A stretch of DNA of 64,000 bases from Candidatus Woesearchaeota archaeon. Lineage in GTDB: Archaea; Nanobdellota; Nanobdellia; Woesearchaeales; JABGUJ01. The stretch lies in NCBI GenBank assembly GCA_018646625.1, contig JABGUJ010000001.1, forward strand, positions 535,265 through 599,264. Direction: 5' to 3'. The notes below the pieces were generated by a model. The model saw only the letters and a list, made by a program, of their open reading frames with translations, did no database searches and had not been told where the DNA came from. Below are positions 1 to 8,118 of the stretch, piece by piece; positions within the stretch are counted from its first letter, which is position 1, and each line of letters starts with the position of its first letter. The translations under genes were made by a program, and so were the position numbers.

Positions 1-225
1 AGCAGAACATTAGTGGCAGTTGAAGTGGCTCCTGAAGATGTAGATCCTGCTGTTGTGTTTAAATTACCTGGTGAAGACGAACGACAATTTGTTATTGTAG
101 ATCCAATATCTTATGGACCTGAATCTGTAATTGGTACAAATCATCTAACTGAGATGCCTGATGAAAATATGCCTGCAGATCTAAATGCGCCTTATTATGT
201 GTTTATGATAACTCCAGAACCTTAA
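1..225 (+). CDS. 3' end of an unrecognised protein (truncated by window edge)
   Basis: The reading frame is open from base 1 to a TAA at 223-225 and gives about 74 C-terminal residues; a GTG at 13 is in frame but there is no ribosome site for it, so this is probably the tail of a longer gene. The visible part is Lys-poor and rich in Asp, Glu and Pro (ends ITPEP). I do not recognise a family. Its composition matches the unknown genes at 1868-4046. An inverted repeat follows directly at 226-245. Confidence 0.55.
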   Translation, partial: SRTLVAVEVAPEDVDPAVVFKLPGEDERQFVIVDPISYGPESVIGTNHLTEMPDENMPADLNAPYYVFMITPEP

Positions 226-245
226 GTGGTGCGACTTCGTACCAC
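226..245. promoter_or_regulatory. Inverted repeat upstream of TrmB gene
   Basis: GTGGTgCG....CGtACCAC is an interrupted dyad: 5-bp outer arms GTGGT/ACCAC plus an inner CG/CG. It starts at the base after the stop of the first gene and lies just upstream of the TATA-like box (about 250-259) for the TrmB gene at 280. It could be a regulator-binding site or the 3' hairpin of the preceding gene; no T-run follows directly, which favours an operator weakly. Confidence 0.4.
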
Positions 246-279
246 AATATTTTTATACCTTTATACTTATTAATATTCT

Positions 280-1008
280 ATGGATCAAAAACATCTAGAA
301 AGCACAGGATTAACCGCCGCAGAATCTAAAGTATATCTTATGCTTCTTGAACAAGGTGCCAGTCTAGCGGGAGTTATCTCGAGAAATACAGGAATACACC
401 GAAGATCCGTATACGACGCTATTGAAAGACTAGTACAGAAGGGGCTTGTTTCTTACATTAAACAAAACAACCGAAAATACTTTCAAGCAGCAAGCCCCGA
501 AAGATTCTTAGAAATATTAAAAGAAAAAGAAGAGAACATAAAGAGTGTTTTACCAGAACTAAAACTTTTACAGCAAATGTCCGAAGGTAAAAACGAAACT
601 CTATTCTTTAGAGGAAGAACCGCACTAAGTACCGTTTTTGATGATCAAATAGAGAAAGAAGAAGACATTCTTGTATTCGGAACAACCCTTAAGTCATTTG
701 ATTATATGAAATACTACTTCCCCCATTATGACCGGAAAAGGGTTGAAAAAAAGATCAAAGTTAAACTCATTCTCAACGAAGAAGATAGAGATTTATACCT
801 CAAACTTAAACCAAAATTAACTGAAGCAAGATTCGTACCAAAAGAAGTTGTATCTCAAGTTGCTACTAATGTCTATGGCAGAAATGTTGCCATCGTTAGC
901 TGGCGTTTAGACAAAAACGATCCCGTGGCATTAATCATTAGACAAGATGAAATATCGGAGAGCTATAGAAGTTACTTCAATTTCATATGGAAGAGTGCAA
1001 AAAAATGA
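280..1008 (+). CDS. TrmB-family transcriptional regulator (paralogue A)
   Basis: 242 residues. Residues about 8-75 form the TrmB winged helix-turn-helix (LTAAESKVYLMLLEQG, then GIHRRSVYDAIERLVQKGLVSY), followed by a short coiled linker (about 75-105) and a C-terminal PLD-like effector domain ending in FNFIWKSAKK, as in the other three TrmB proteins of this window. Members of this family bind DNA and sense small molecules. A TATA-like box at 250-259 about 26 bases before the ATG suggests a leaderless transcript. Unlike the other three paralogues it is not divergent from a binding-protein gene; it overlaps the lipid kinase gene by an ATGA junction, so the two are translationally coupled. Confidence 0.9.
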   Translation: MDQKHLESTGLTAAESKVYLMLLEQGASLAGVISRNTGIHRRSVYDAIERLVQKGLVSYIKQNNRKYFQAASPERFLEILKEKEENIKSVLPELKLLQQMSEGKNETLFFRGRTALSTVFDDQIEKEEDILVFGTTLKSFDYMKYYFPHYDRKRVEKKIKVKLILNEEDRDLYLKLKPKLTEARFVPKEVVSQVATNVYGRNVAIVSWRLDKNDPVALIIRQDEISESYRSYFNFIWKSAKK

Positions 1009-1865
1009 AATACCTTCTAATTCTAAATCCAAACGCAGGATCTTCTCATAATTTCCTCAAGAATATTTTTGATCACTTCAAAGGTCATCTACTAGAGATA
1101 AAGAACACAACCGCACCCAAAGATGCAACTAAATATGCAAAAGCCGCCAAAGGCAAATATGATGTTGTAATAGCAGCAGGCGGAGATGGAACTATTAATG
1201 AGGTTGTTAATGGTTTAGCTGGTTCAAAGAAGACAAAACTAGGTATTCTTCCTCTAGGAACTGAGAATGTTTTGGCAAAAGAACTACACGTTCCACTTAA
1301 ACCCGAAGAGGCAATTAAAAGAATTATCAAAGGTAAGTCGAAGAAGTTTGATTTAGGATTGGCTAATAAAAGGTATTTTACGATGGTTGCGGGCATTGGT
1401 TTTGATGCGCAAGTAGCTGCTGATGTTCCATCTGATCTTAAGAAATTATTAGGCTCTTATGCATATCATCTTACCGCCATTAGAACGTTTTTCACATTTA
1501 TTCCATCAGAAATGGAAATAAAACTTGATAATCAAAAAATGTTAAGAAAAGGTTACATGGTCGTAGTCGGAAACATAAAACGTTATGGTTGGATCTTAGA
1601 ATTAACAAAGCACGCAAAAGCTCAAGATGGATACTTAGATGTCTGTATATTCAAAAATAAAGATGTTTTTAACACAATGAAATATCTTGTATCTGCAACA
1701 ACCACAAAAAACATACCAGATTTACCAAATGTCGAGTATTTTAAGGTTAAACAACTAACAGTCAAATCCAAAAAACCTGTTCTTGCCCACGTCGACTGCG
1801 AAGTATTAGGTAAAACACCCATAAAAATAAAAGTAGTGCCAAAGGCACTAGAAATAATATATTAA
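1005..1865 (+). CDS. Diacylglycerol/lipid kinase-like protein (DAGKc, YegS family)
   Basis: 286 residues from the ATG at 1005, which overlaps the upstream stop as ATGA; a longer in-frame start at 987 lies inside the TrmB gene and is unlikely. The N-terminal DAGK catalytic domain is clear: ILNPNAGSS at about 5-13, VVIAAGGDGTINEVVNGL with the nucleotide-binding GGDGT, and GILPLGTENVLAKEL. The C-terminal half is the beta-rich lobe of the family. It probably phosphorylates a lipid or related hydroxyl substrate with ATP; in archaea the natural substrate could be an isoprenoid lipid intermediate, which is inference. Length fits the family. Confidence 0.88.
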   Translation: MKYLLILNPNAGSSHNFLKNIFDHFKGHLLEIKNTTAPKDATKYAKAAKGKYDVVIAAGGDGTINEVVNGLAGSKKTKLGILPLGTENVLAKELHVPLKPEEAIKRIIKGKSKKFDLGLANKRYFTMVAGIGFDAQVAADVPSDLKKLLGSYAYHLTAIRTFFTFIPSEMEIKLDNQKMLRKGYMVVVGNIKRYGWILELTKHAKAQDGYLDVCIFKNKDVFNTMKYLVSATTTKNIPDLPNVEYFKVKQLTVKSKKPVLAHVDCEVLGKTPIKIKVVPKALEIIY

Positions 1866-1867
1866 AT

Positions 1868-2950
1868 TTATTCTCTAGGTTTTGGTTGAGAACCATAAAT
1901 AGTCTCAAACATAACATATTGCGGACACTCTGGTCTTCTTTCACAACCAGGACACTTGTCCCTATACTTAGATTCCCAAGGATCTCCTTGACCTGTTGTT
2001 GCGCCAGCAAACAAATCAGCCATACTAAATCCCCTTGGTGGAACTCCTATATCATCAACTGGCAAATCACCGAGATCAAATACCGCAGCACCTACCAAGT
2101 CGCCAAACACATCATCAAATGACGCATGTTCAAAACTCATTGAAGAGCCATCTTCACCCACACCAACAATTCTGAACATAGAAGAGCCAAACTCTTCTGC
2201 CAGGCCTTGCATAAATGGATCGTAATCTCCACCTACTCGAGAATAAGCATACTTCAATACGTCAGATACATCAGCATAACGGGATGTATTTCTTACTACA
2301 TAAACATTTTGCTCAGGATGTTCTGCGGCAACTTGTGTTTTATCATTAAAGTACGTAGGCCTAAGTCCTGTCTCAATCGTGAACTGACCTTCTAAAACTC
2401 TCAGAGGGTTGCTAGTAATTTCATGAATTGCATCATCCTGTGCTTCATAGTATACTTTTACTGTAGTACTTCTAGGATCTTCAATTATTGGTTCGATTAC
2501 TGTTGATTTCATTATGGCTTGCAAAAAAGATCTTTTACTTCCTGCTGCGATAAGATATGGTGCACCCAACGATCTAACATCACTTTCTATTGCTTCTCCC
2601 AACCCAACACCTGCAAGATCTACTCTCTCTTGATCGGGATGATTTAGAACAGTTGGCGTAGTAGCAAAAGATTCTCCGCTAAATCCAACTGTACTTTCAA
2701 AAAGACCTTCATCTATCCAAACACCTCTCACGTCATTTTGTCCAGGGTTAAAATGAAATTCCACACCCAGATCTGAAACTTTAGCAGTTGCTTCTGCAAC
2801 CAACTCATCAAGACCGACCGCATTAAAACGAGTAACATTGGCTTTTGCCAATCTGACCGCTTCAAGAATTGTGTCAAGAGCATCATCTAACTTAGTAACA
2901 TAATCTGTATCTCTTGGATCAAAATCGGAGATTATAGGTAATTCTGTCAT
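1868..2950 (-). CDS. Unrecognised acidic protein with C-terminal Cys cluster
   Basis: 360 residues, no signal peptide or membrane segment. The protein is acidic and Lys-poor (I count 11 Lys). The last 40 residues hold four Cys spaced as CPGC-x4-RPEC-PQ (CxxC then C), a possible metal site near the C-terminus (about 334-343). An alternation of beta-like and helical stretches is seen, but no known motif. Its stop is 3 bases from the convergent lipid kinase gene. It lies 37 bases downstream of another large unknown gene (2988-4046) on the same strand and probably shares its transcript. The ribosome site GGGAGG lies about 7 bases before the ATG. Confidence 0.7.
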   Translation of the reverse strand: MTELPIISDFDPRDTDYVTKLDDALDTILEAVRLAKANVTRFNAVGLDELVAEATAKVSDLGVEFHFNPGQNDVRGVWIDEGLFESTVGFSGESFATTPTVLNHPDQERVDLAGVGLGEAIESDVRSLGAPYLIAAGSKRSFLQAIMKSTVIEPIIEDPRSTTVKVYYEAQDDAIHEITSNPLRVLEGQFTIETGLRPTYFNDKTQVAAEHPEQNVYVVRNTSRYADVSDVLKYAYSRVGGDYDPFMQGLAEEFGSSMFRIVGVGEDGSSMSFEHASFDDVFGDLVGAAVFDLGDLPVDDIGVPPRGFSMADLFAGATTGQGDPWESKYRDKCPGCERRPECPQYVMFETIYGSQPKPRE

Positions 2951-2987
2951 TTTCTACTTTCCTCCCAATAACTAAAAAATAAAAAAA

Positions 2988-4046
2988 TTAATTTGGATCT
3001 TCGACTTCAGAAAGATATGTGTTAATCACTCTTCCTAAGAATGAAGATGCTTTCAAATCACTATCTGCATATTCATCGAAAATCGATCCATCTGAAAAAC
3101 CATCAAGATTGTATTTATTAACAACTTGACCAATTCTTCCCAGCAAAGGCGCAACATTAATTGTTCCCGTTGTTGCCCCTTCTGCGGTTATAGCCCTATA
3201 TTGTGCATCTAAAGTATCCAGCTCGGCTAATCCTTCTTTTATCTGATCAACGCGTGTTCTTACTTGGTGACGCATAGAGATTTCTTTTATCGCTGCAGAT
3301 AAGACGGCATTCAAATCAGAATATTTAGATTCATTAGAGACATGATAATGTGAAACGTGATCCGCATAGAGTTCTCCATAAAATTGTTCAGGAGTCAAAA
3401 CATGTGCGTGGTTTTCCGCATTCCCTTCTCTTAAGTTTACAACATATGTAGATGAAGAATCAGTATCTAAGTCTGCGGTCACAACCATGTCCGCTACGTA
3501 TAATTTATCATCCAGTTGTATGTAAAGACGCGCATTATTTGAAGAATCGTCGGTAGGTAGTAAATGAGATACTCTTGTGGTTGCATTAACTGCGGCTACA
3601 TATTCTTGCCTTCTTTCTTGAAGAACTTCAGCCCTCGCTTCTAAAGGTGCGAGACCTTGAGCAATCTCCTGATTCGCTGCAGCTATAACAGTTTCAATAG
3701 TTTGGCTCTGGTCCGCTCTCATTGGCTCATTCATTCTGAGTGCATATGTGCCAGTTTCTGGTAGAGAAAATAGTCCGAAGAAAGGGATTAACTCTACAAA
3801 GTCTACAAACTCCCCGCGTATGTCTCTGTCTGCTAGCCTAATTTCTGCAGTTTCAAGCGCACAATTAAGAAGAAATTCTCCTTCTTCTAAAATATCTGTT
3901 TCTGTTCTTGCGATAAGTCTATCAGTAAATTCAATTCGAGAATCGACTTCATCCACAAACCTCGTTTTATGCGGATTTAATCCATCAAGTTTTCGTGGTA
4001 TGTCTATACTAGTCTCAGCATCTAATCTGGTTCCCAAATCAGTCAT
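2988..4046 (-). CDS. Unrecognised acidic protein, partly helical
   Basis: 352 residues, acidic, Lys-poor, without signal peptide. Residues about 110-160 and 255-290 look strongly helical (REVLQERRQEYVAAV type), so coiled-coil contacts are possible. A good ribosome site (AGGAGG) precedes the ATG and a TATA-like box lies near 4095-4105 on the minus strand. It is the first gene of a two-gene unit with 1868-2950. I recognise no family. The composition, shared with its partner and with the gene fragment at 1-225, differs from the Lys-rich neighbours. Confidence 0.68.
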   Translation of the reverse strand: MTDLGTRLDAETSIDIPRKLDGLNPHKTRFVDEVDSRIEFTDRLIARTETDILEEGEFLLNCALETAEIRLADRDIRGEFVDFVELIPFFGLFSLPETGTYALRMNEPMRADQSQTIETVIAAANQEIAQGLAPLEARAEVLQERRQEYVAAVNATTRVSHLLPTDDSSNNARLYIQLDDKLYVADMVVTADLDTDSSSTYVVNLREGNAENHAHVLTPEQFYGELYADHVSHYHVSNESKYSDLNAVLSAAIKEISMRHQVRTRVDQIKEGLAELDTLDAQYRAITAEGATTGTINVAPLLGRIGQVVNKYNLDGFSDGSIFDEYADSDLKASSFLGRVINTYLSEVEDPN

Positions 4047-4155
4047 ATATATCCCTCCTAATAGGTATTTCTTGGCAAAACCAGTTAATTATTAATATTT
4101 AAAAGTTTCTATGTTTGTAAGAATTCATAAGAATCAGGCACTAAAACCCCTTAAT

Positions 4156-5220
4156 TCAATATAAGACGAAAGACCCATTTTTCACTGTCTTAATCACGAT
4201 CTCTTTTCTAATGTCGCCAAAGGAATCAAATTTACTTAAACCGGTCACCCCTTCGTAAGTCAAGTTATACAATTCATCTTTTATACACGTAGAATCTTCC
4301 CCACATACTGATAAAACCAAAGAAATGATCTGAACACCATCATACATTAATGCTGCAAAACCCTCACTCATTCTACCATATTTCGCTTTATACTTTTCTT
4401 GATACACAACATTTAATGGATTATTAGACAACGGATCAAAATGGTAAGGATATACAACACCTTCTGCTGCAGAACCTGCAATCCTAATTAACTCCTCATT
4501 TTCCATAGTGGGTGTACCAAAAATTGTAAAATTCAATCCCAACTCTCTGGCCTGTTTCACCGCTAACCAATTATAATTAACATACAATAAAGCATCAACA
4601 TTGTACTGACTAACCTTCATCAACTCTGTGCGAAAATCATTTGCATCTGATTCAACAATCTCTTTAACCAAAACAGAACCATTAAAATTTCGTTCAAACT
4701 CGTCAACAAATCCATACCCGAAATCTGTATTGACTAAGATGATGCCTATATCATCAACCAAGGCAGATGAAGCTAACTTTTCTGCATAATAGAATGCATC
4801 TGGTTGAACTCTGAATACATAATCACCTGCATAACGTATTTTTGGTGAGACTGCAGAAGCTAATATGACTGTTTTACTTTTTTCTGCAATGGGAGCCATA
4901 GCCAAAACATCGCTTGAGCACCAATCCCCTAAAACAACAGAAACTCCATTAACATAAACTAATTTATTCATCGCAGTCGCCGCAGTCGCAGGTATACATT
5001 GACTATCTTCATATAATATTTTTAATTTAGAATCTCTTTTAGAATTTATTTCCTCAACAGCAAGATCTATTGCTTCTTTTATGTATTCTCCATATTGTGC
5101 GGATGTGCCGGATAAAGGAAGAATTGCTCCTATTTCAACATAATCTTCTTTTACAACCTGTCCACTAATACTGCATCCAACAATCAGAGCCAAAGCTAAC
5201 GCCAAAACAAAAATTCTCAT
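4156..5220 (-). CDS. Substrate-binding lipoprotein, Leu/Ile/Val-type (orphan)
   Basis: 354 residues from the ATG at 5220, which has GGTGG eight bases upstream; an in-frame TTG at 5235 is less likely. The signal sequence ends in a lipobox (LIVGC), then the type-I periplasmic-binding fold of LivJ-like proteins: VEIGAILPLSGTSAQYGE, AIDLAVEEIN, LKILYEDSQC and GDWCSSDVLAMAPIAEK. It would be anchored outside the cell membrane and bind an amino acid or similar solute. Paired Cys residues (C-x-C in the N-lobe) may form disulfides. No LivHMGF permease or ATPase gene is nearby; instead the divergent neighbour is a TrmB regulator. Paralogues are at 12413, 43603 and 56075. Confidence 0.9.
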   Translation of the reverse strand: MRIFVLALALALIVGCSISGQVVKEDYVEIGAILPLSGTSAQYGEYIKEAIDLAVEEINSKRDSKLKILYEDSQCIPATAATAMNKLVYVNGVSVVLGDWCSSDVLAMAPIAEKSKTVILASAVSPKIRYAGDYVFRVQPDAFYYAEKLASSALVDDIGIILVNTDFGYGFVDEFERNFNGSVLVKEIVESDANDFRTELMKVSQYNVDALLYVNYNWLAVKQARELGLNFTIFGTPTMENEELIRIAGSAAEGVVYPYHFDPLSNNPLNVVYQEKYKAKYGRMSEGFAALMYDGVQIISLVLSVCGEDSTCIKDELYNLTYEGVTGLSKFDSFGDIRKEIVIKTVKNGSFVLY

Positions 5221-5264
5221 CTCTACCACCAACAAAAGATATAAAAAACCAATATTTAAATATC

Positions 5265-5286
5265 TGTAGTCCTATATAAGACTACA
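5265..5286. promoter_or_regulatory. Perfect 7-bp inverted repeat between TrmB and binding-protein genes
   Basis: Arms TGTAGTC and GACTACA (5265-5271 and 5280-5286) are separated by eight bases containing CTATATAA. The repeat ends two bases before the ATG of the TrmB gene at 5289 and covers its likely transcription start, since the AT-rich box at 5250-5262 lies 26-30 bases before the ATG. A protein bound here would block trmB and could act on the divergent promoter. The half-site TGTAGTCCT recurs in the divergon at 12331-12351. Confidence 0.65.
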
Positions 5287-5288
5287 AA

Positions 5289-6020
5289 ATGAGATCCGAA
5301 TTAGAACTTTTAGGATTAACGGAAGGAGAATCTAAAGTCTATCTTGCATTATTAGAGCTTGGTTCTAGTCTAGCTGGGCCAATTATAAAGAAAACCAAAC
5401 TACATCGAGCAACAACATACCAAATCTTACAAAGACTTACAGAAAAAGGGTTAGTATCATTCACTATAATGAAAGGTAAAAGACATTTTGAGGCTGCCGA
5501 TCCTGAACAATTCTCAAGACAACTAAAAGAAAAGCAAGACATCTTATCACAGATCCTGCCTGAACTAAAATTAAAGAAATCATTAGCAAAACAATCGCAA
5601 GAAATTACTGTCTACCAAGGAAGAAATGGAATTAAAACAGTATGTGGACATATAATTAAGCGGCTCTCGCCAGGAGGGACATACTATGATTTTGGAGTTT
5701 CAGGGCTGTTCAGAGATATAATGAAAGAGTACTGGGATAAATGGCAAACTATGAAACAGAAGAACAACATCAAAGCAAAAGTTATATTCAATGAATCCAT
5801 AAGGAAAAACAAATATCTACTACAAGACATAAAAAACACATCATACAAGTTTGTACCGGATGAATTCTATTCTTCTACTGACACAATGATATTGGATGAC
5901 ACTATCATATTATTCATATGGACAGGACAACCGCCTTTAGCTGTAATGATAAAGAACAAAGAAAATGCTGAAGGTTACAAAAGACAATTTAACCTTATGT
6001 GGAAAAATGCAAAAAAATAA
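5289..6020 (+). CDS. TrmB-family transcriptional regulator (paralogue B)
   Basis: 243 residues. N-terminal winged helix (LGLTEGESKVYLALLELGSS, then HRATTYQILQRLTEKGLVSF) at about 7-62, helical linker to about 105, then the PLD-like effector domain starting ITVYQGRNGIKTV and ending FNLMWKNAKK. Divergent from the binding-protein gene at 4156-5220 with 68 bases between the ATGs. An inverted repeat ends two bases before its ATG, suggesting autoregulation. The mRNA is probably leaderless. By position it is likely the dedicated regulator of the binding protein; the ligand is unknown. Confidence 0.9.
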   Translation: MRSELELLGLTEGESKVYLALLELGSSLAGPIIKKTKLHRATTYQILQRLTEKGLVSFTIMKGKRHFEAADPEQFSRQLKEKQDILSQILPELKLKKSLAKQSQEITVYQGRNGIKTVCGHIIKRLSPGGTYYDFGVSGLFRDIMKEYWDKWQTMKQKNNIKAKVIFNESIRKNKYLLQDIKNTSYKFVPDEFYSSTDTMILDDTIILFIWTGQPPLAVMIKNKENAEGYKRQFNLMWKNAKK

Positions 6021-6027
6021 AGGGTGT

Positions 6028-6600
6028 TTAACCCTCGATAATAGATTTTAACAACTGTACTAAAAGCTGCTTAATTCTGCTTCTCTCTTCTTTCATTTGA
6101 GAGCTAACTTCTTTAAGTTGTGCAACTTGCTCTTCAATTACCTGTTCCTTCTCTTCAACTGTAGAGTTAAGATAATTTATGGTATCAAGTTGATTATCTA
6201 TTTGCGCTTGTTTCTGATTAATATCAATAGTCAATCCGCTTAACTCATCTAATTTTTCTTGTGCTTCAATCTTATTCATGCTTCCAGAACATACTTCTAC
6301 TGGCACGGTTTTTATCTCTGCATCACACATTTGCGGCGCTTTGCTAGCATGCACAATCAAATAAACAAACAGAACAATTATTACAAAACTAAGAGCCCAG
6401 ATTAGTGGCTTAGAAGAACTTTCTTTCTTCACAACCTCAATTCTCTTTACCGGCTCATGTTGTTTTCTATATTCGTTCGCAACTGAGTTAATTAAGTGAG
6501 CGTCATGCCCGTGTTGCTTCAACTGTTGTTTAAGATAACCAAGATTAAAACCCTTTTTTATTCCTCTATCGAAATAACGCTTAATTTTTTCTTCCATCAT
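6028..6600 (-). CDS. Single-pass membrane protein with coiled coil
   Basis: 190 residues from the ATG at 6600, chosen because it overlaps the upstream stop as ATGA; a start 39 bases earlier lies inside the upstream gene. Residues about 1-45 form a basic domain with the pattern Y..RGIKKGF..GYLKQQLKQHGHD, then a transmembrane helix at about 65-85 (PLIWALSFVIIVLFVYLIV) and an external Glu/Gln-rich coiled coil at about 115-185. Two Cys flank the start of the coil (MCDAE, EVCSG). Such N-terminal domains followed by one membrane helix recur in DPANN genomes; function unknown. It is the last gene of a minus-strand run starting near 8811. Confidence 0.7.
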   Translation of the reverse strand: MMEEKIKRYFDRGIKKGFNLGYLKQQLKQHGHDAHLINSVANEYRKQHEPVKRIEVVKKESSSKPLIWALSFVIIVLFVYLIVHASKAPQMCDAEIKTVPVEVCSGSMNKIEAQEKLDELSGLTIDINQKQAQIDNQLDTINYLNSTVEEKEQVIEEQVAQLKEVSSQMKEERSRIKQLLVQLLKSIIEG

Positions 6601-7055
6601 TTTGTGATCTCCAAGACCTCTTTTTGAGTAGTTTGACACACAGATTCTGACAAGCTTTTAAGACCATCTTTGATCTTTTGACCTTCAGATATCTGGTCAT
6701 GAGTTTGAGGGAAAACAATCCACTTTTTCTCAGTTTTTGAAAACGGATTAACGAAATATAAACTAAAATGCCTGCCTATCCCTACTATCTCTTTCCAGTG
6801 GGTAAGTGCATATTTAAAGTTTTCTTCGGTATTGTACACAACTAAACTAGAATGATCTGTTATCTTCTTCAAATCTTTAATCAAAGATACATCATCGAGG
6901 AACGGTTCTATGTGATATTTATGATCTTTATGTTTAAATTTCACATCTAATCCATACTTTTCTTCAGTGATTTTAGAAATCTGTCTCATAACAAGATCTT
7001 TATTTTCAAGAAAACGCTTAAGCCAATCCCTAAGATATTCTCCTTCTTTGTTTAT
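6597..7055 (-). CDS. Unrecognised small protein; probable AUA start
   Basis: The frame yields 152 residues if translation starts at an ATA at 7055. The first ATG is at 6989, but it has no ribosome site, and the in-frame extension reads as good protein (EYLRDWLKRFLENKDLV). A strong GAGGTGAGG element sits five bases before the ATA. The protein is soluble, mixed alpha/beta, with VNPFSKTEKKWIVFPQTH in its C-terminal half. No catalytic motif is seen. Its end overlaps the next gene by ATGA. I do not recognise a named family. Confidence 0.65.
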   Translation of the reverse strand: MNKEGEYLRDWLKRFLENKDLVMRQISKITEEKYGLDVKFKHKDHKYHIEPFLDDVSLIKDLKKITDHSSLVVYNTEENFKYALTHWKEIVGIGRHFSLYFVNPFSKTEKKWIVFPQTHDQISEGQKIKDGLKSLSESVCQTTQKEVLEITK

Positions 7056-7082
7056 GGTACCTCACCTCTAATGAGAAAAGAA

Positions 7083-7631
7083 CTAATTTGGTTTAAATAC
7101 TTTACGAACAACTTCCTTGACTTTGGCCATAACTCTCCAGCCACCATACTCACCAAACTTAACATCATGGCATGCGCCCCAAGGATCTGCATATATCCAT
7201 TTCTTCCCTACTTTAACATGTAAAAATTGATGTATGCTCGGGCCACAAATACTGTGTGTATTCACTATCTCATCTTCCTTAAACATTCCACTTTTAACCA
7301 ACATAACCCTAAGAAGAAAACTTAATACCGTACATGCTAAAACCCCTTTATGGTGCCATATTTTGTGGGTATCTCTCCAAAAGTTTCTATGAAAATAAAG
7401 AAATGCACCCATAAATTTACTTTCATATCTATCAACAACAAATTCATAAGCACCTTTCAGAAAAGCCTCTTTTGTTTTATACTTCTTCTTTAATGCACTA
7501 ATCTGTTTCATCATCTCAGCAGGAATCTCATCAGGAACAGGCTCATATCTCAAGTGAGGCATAACTAATCGAGAAGCACCAAACATTATCACAAAGTATA
7601 GTATAGCCAGCCAAAGAATAAACTCAATCAT
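7083..7631 (-). CDS. Membrane-anchored transglutaminase-like protein
   Basis: 182 residues. One N-terminal membrane helix at about 3-20, then a domain with a Cys-His-Asp arrangement typical of the transglutaminase/NlpC-like fold: HKGVLACTVLSFLLR with Cys100, SIHQFLHVKVGKKWIYADPWG with His134 or His138 and Asp149. The order Cys, His, Asp followed by Pro-Trp-Gly is the classic transglutaminase-core layout; archaeal members are usually cysteine proteases or ligases of unknown substrate. The ATG overlaps the stop of the upstream gene (ATGA). Confidence 0.72.
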   Translation of the reverse strand: MIEFILWLAILYFVIMFGASRLVMPHLRYEPVPDEIPAEMMKQISALKKKYKTKEAFLKGAYEFVVDRYESKFMGAFLYFHRNFWRDTHKIWHHKGVLACTVLSFLLRVMLVKSGMFKEDEIVNTHSICGPSIHQFLHVKVGKKWIYADPWGACHDVKFGEYGGWRVMAKVKEVVRKVFKPN

Positions 7632-8056
7632 TTTTTTTGTATTGGTGGTAGGGCCACGATCTTACCATCAAGTTCCACAACCTTGTAGTCTTTGTATTTT
7701 TCCTTAGTCTCATCTAGATTTAGTTTAGAAAGTAGAAAGGGATTATTGTACTCATCAAATATAACTCTCTCGAAATCTGCATTAAGAAATTTCTCCATAG
7801 CAGAAAGTCTGATGTTAAATTCTCTAACTCGTACTATATCCTCTTTAAGATTTTCAGGGTCAATTTTCCGATATGGCTTAACAAGATTATACTTATCTCT
7901 AACATCCCATACAAAACATTCCCAGTACTCTCCAGATTTAACATCTGCTTTGGAACCTTTATGAATGAAATTAACTCTTTTCTTGAAAAATGCAACTAGT
8001 TGAGCATCCTCACCGGATTTAGAATTTCGCTCAAACTTTAAAATCAAATTAACCAA
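7628..8056 (-). CDS. Unrecognised soluble protein
   Basis: 142 residues starting at a TTG (8056) that has GGGGTGAG about 9 bases upstream; there is no ATG near the start. It contains a charged helical centre (about 70-100) and a C-terminal beta-like segment DYKVVELDGKIVALPP. No known motif. It is translationally coupled to the transglutaminase-like gene, whose ATG overlaps its stop, so the two may work together. Confidence 0.65.
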   Translation of the reverse strand: MVNLILKFERNSKSGEDAQLVAFFKKRVNFIHKGSKADVKSGEYWECFVWDVRDKYNLVKPYRKIDPENLKEDIVRVREFNIRLSAMEKFLNADFERVIFDEYNNPFLLSKLNLDETKEKYKDYKVVELDGKIVALPPIQKK

Positions 8057-8118
8057 CGGTCTCTCACCCCATCTAGAACTCTATTTATTTCCTTTATTAA
8101 TCTTTCGCTTATAAGCCC

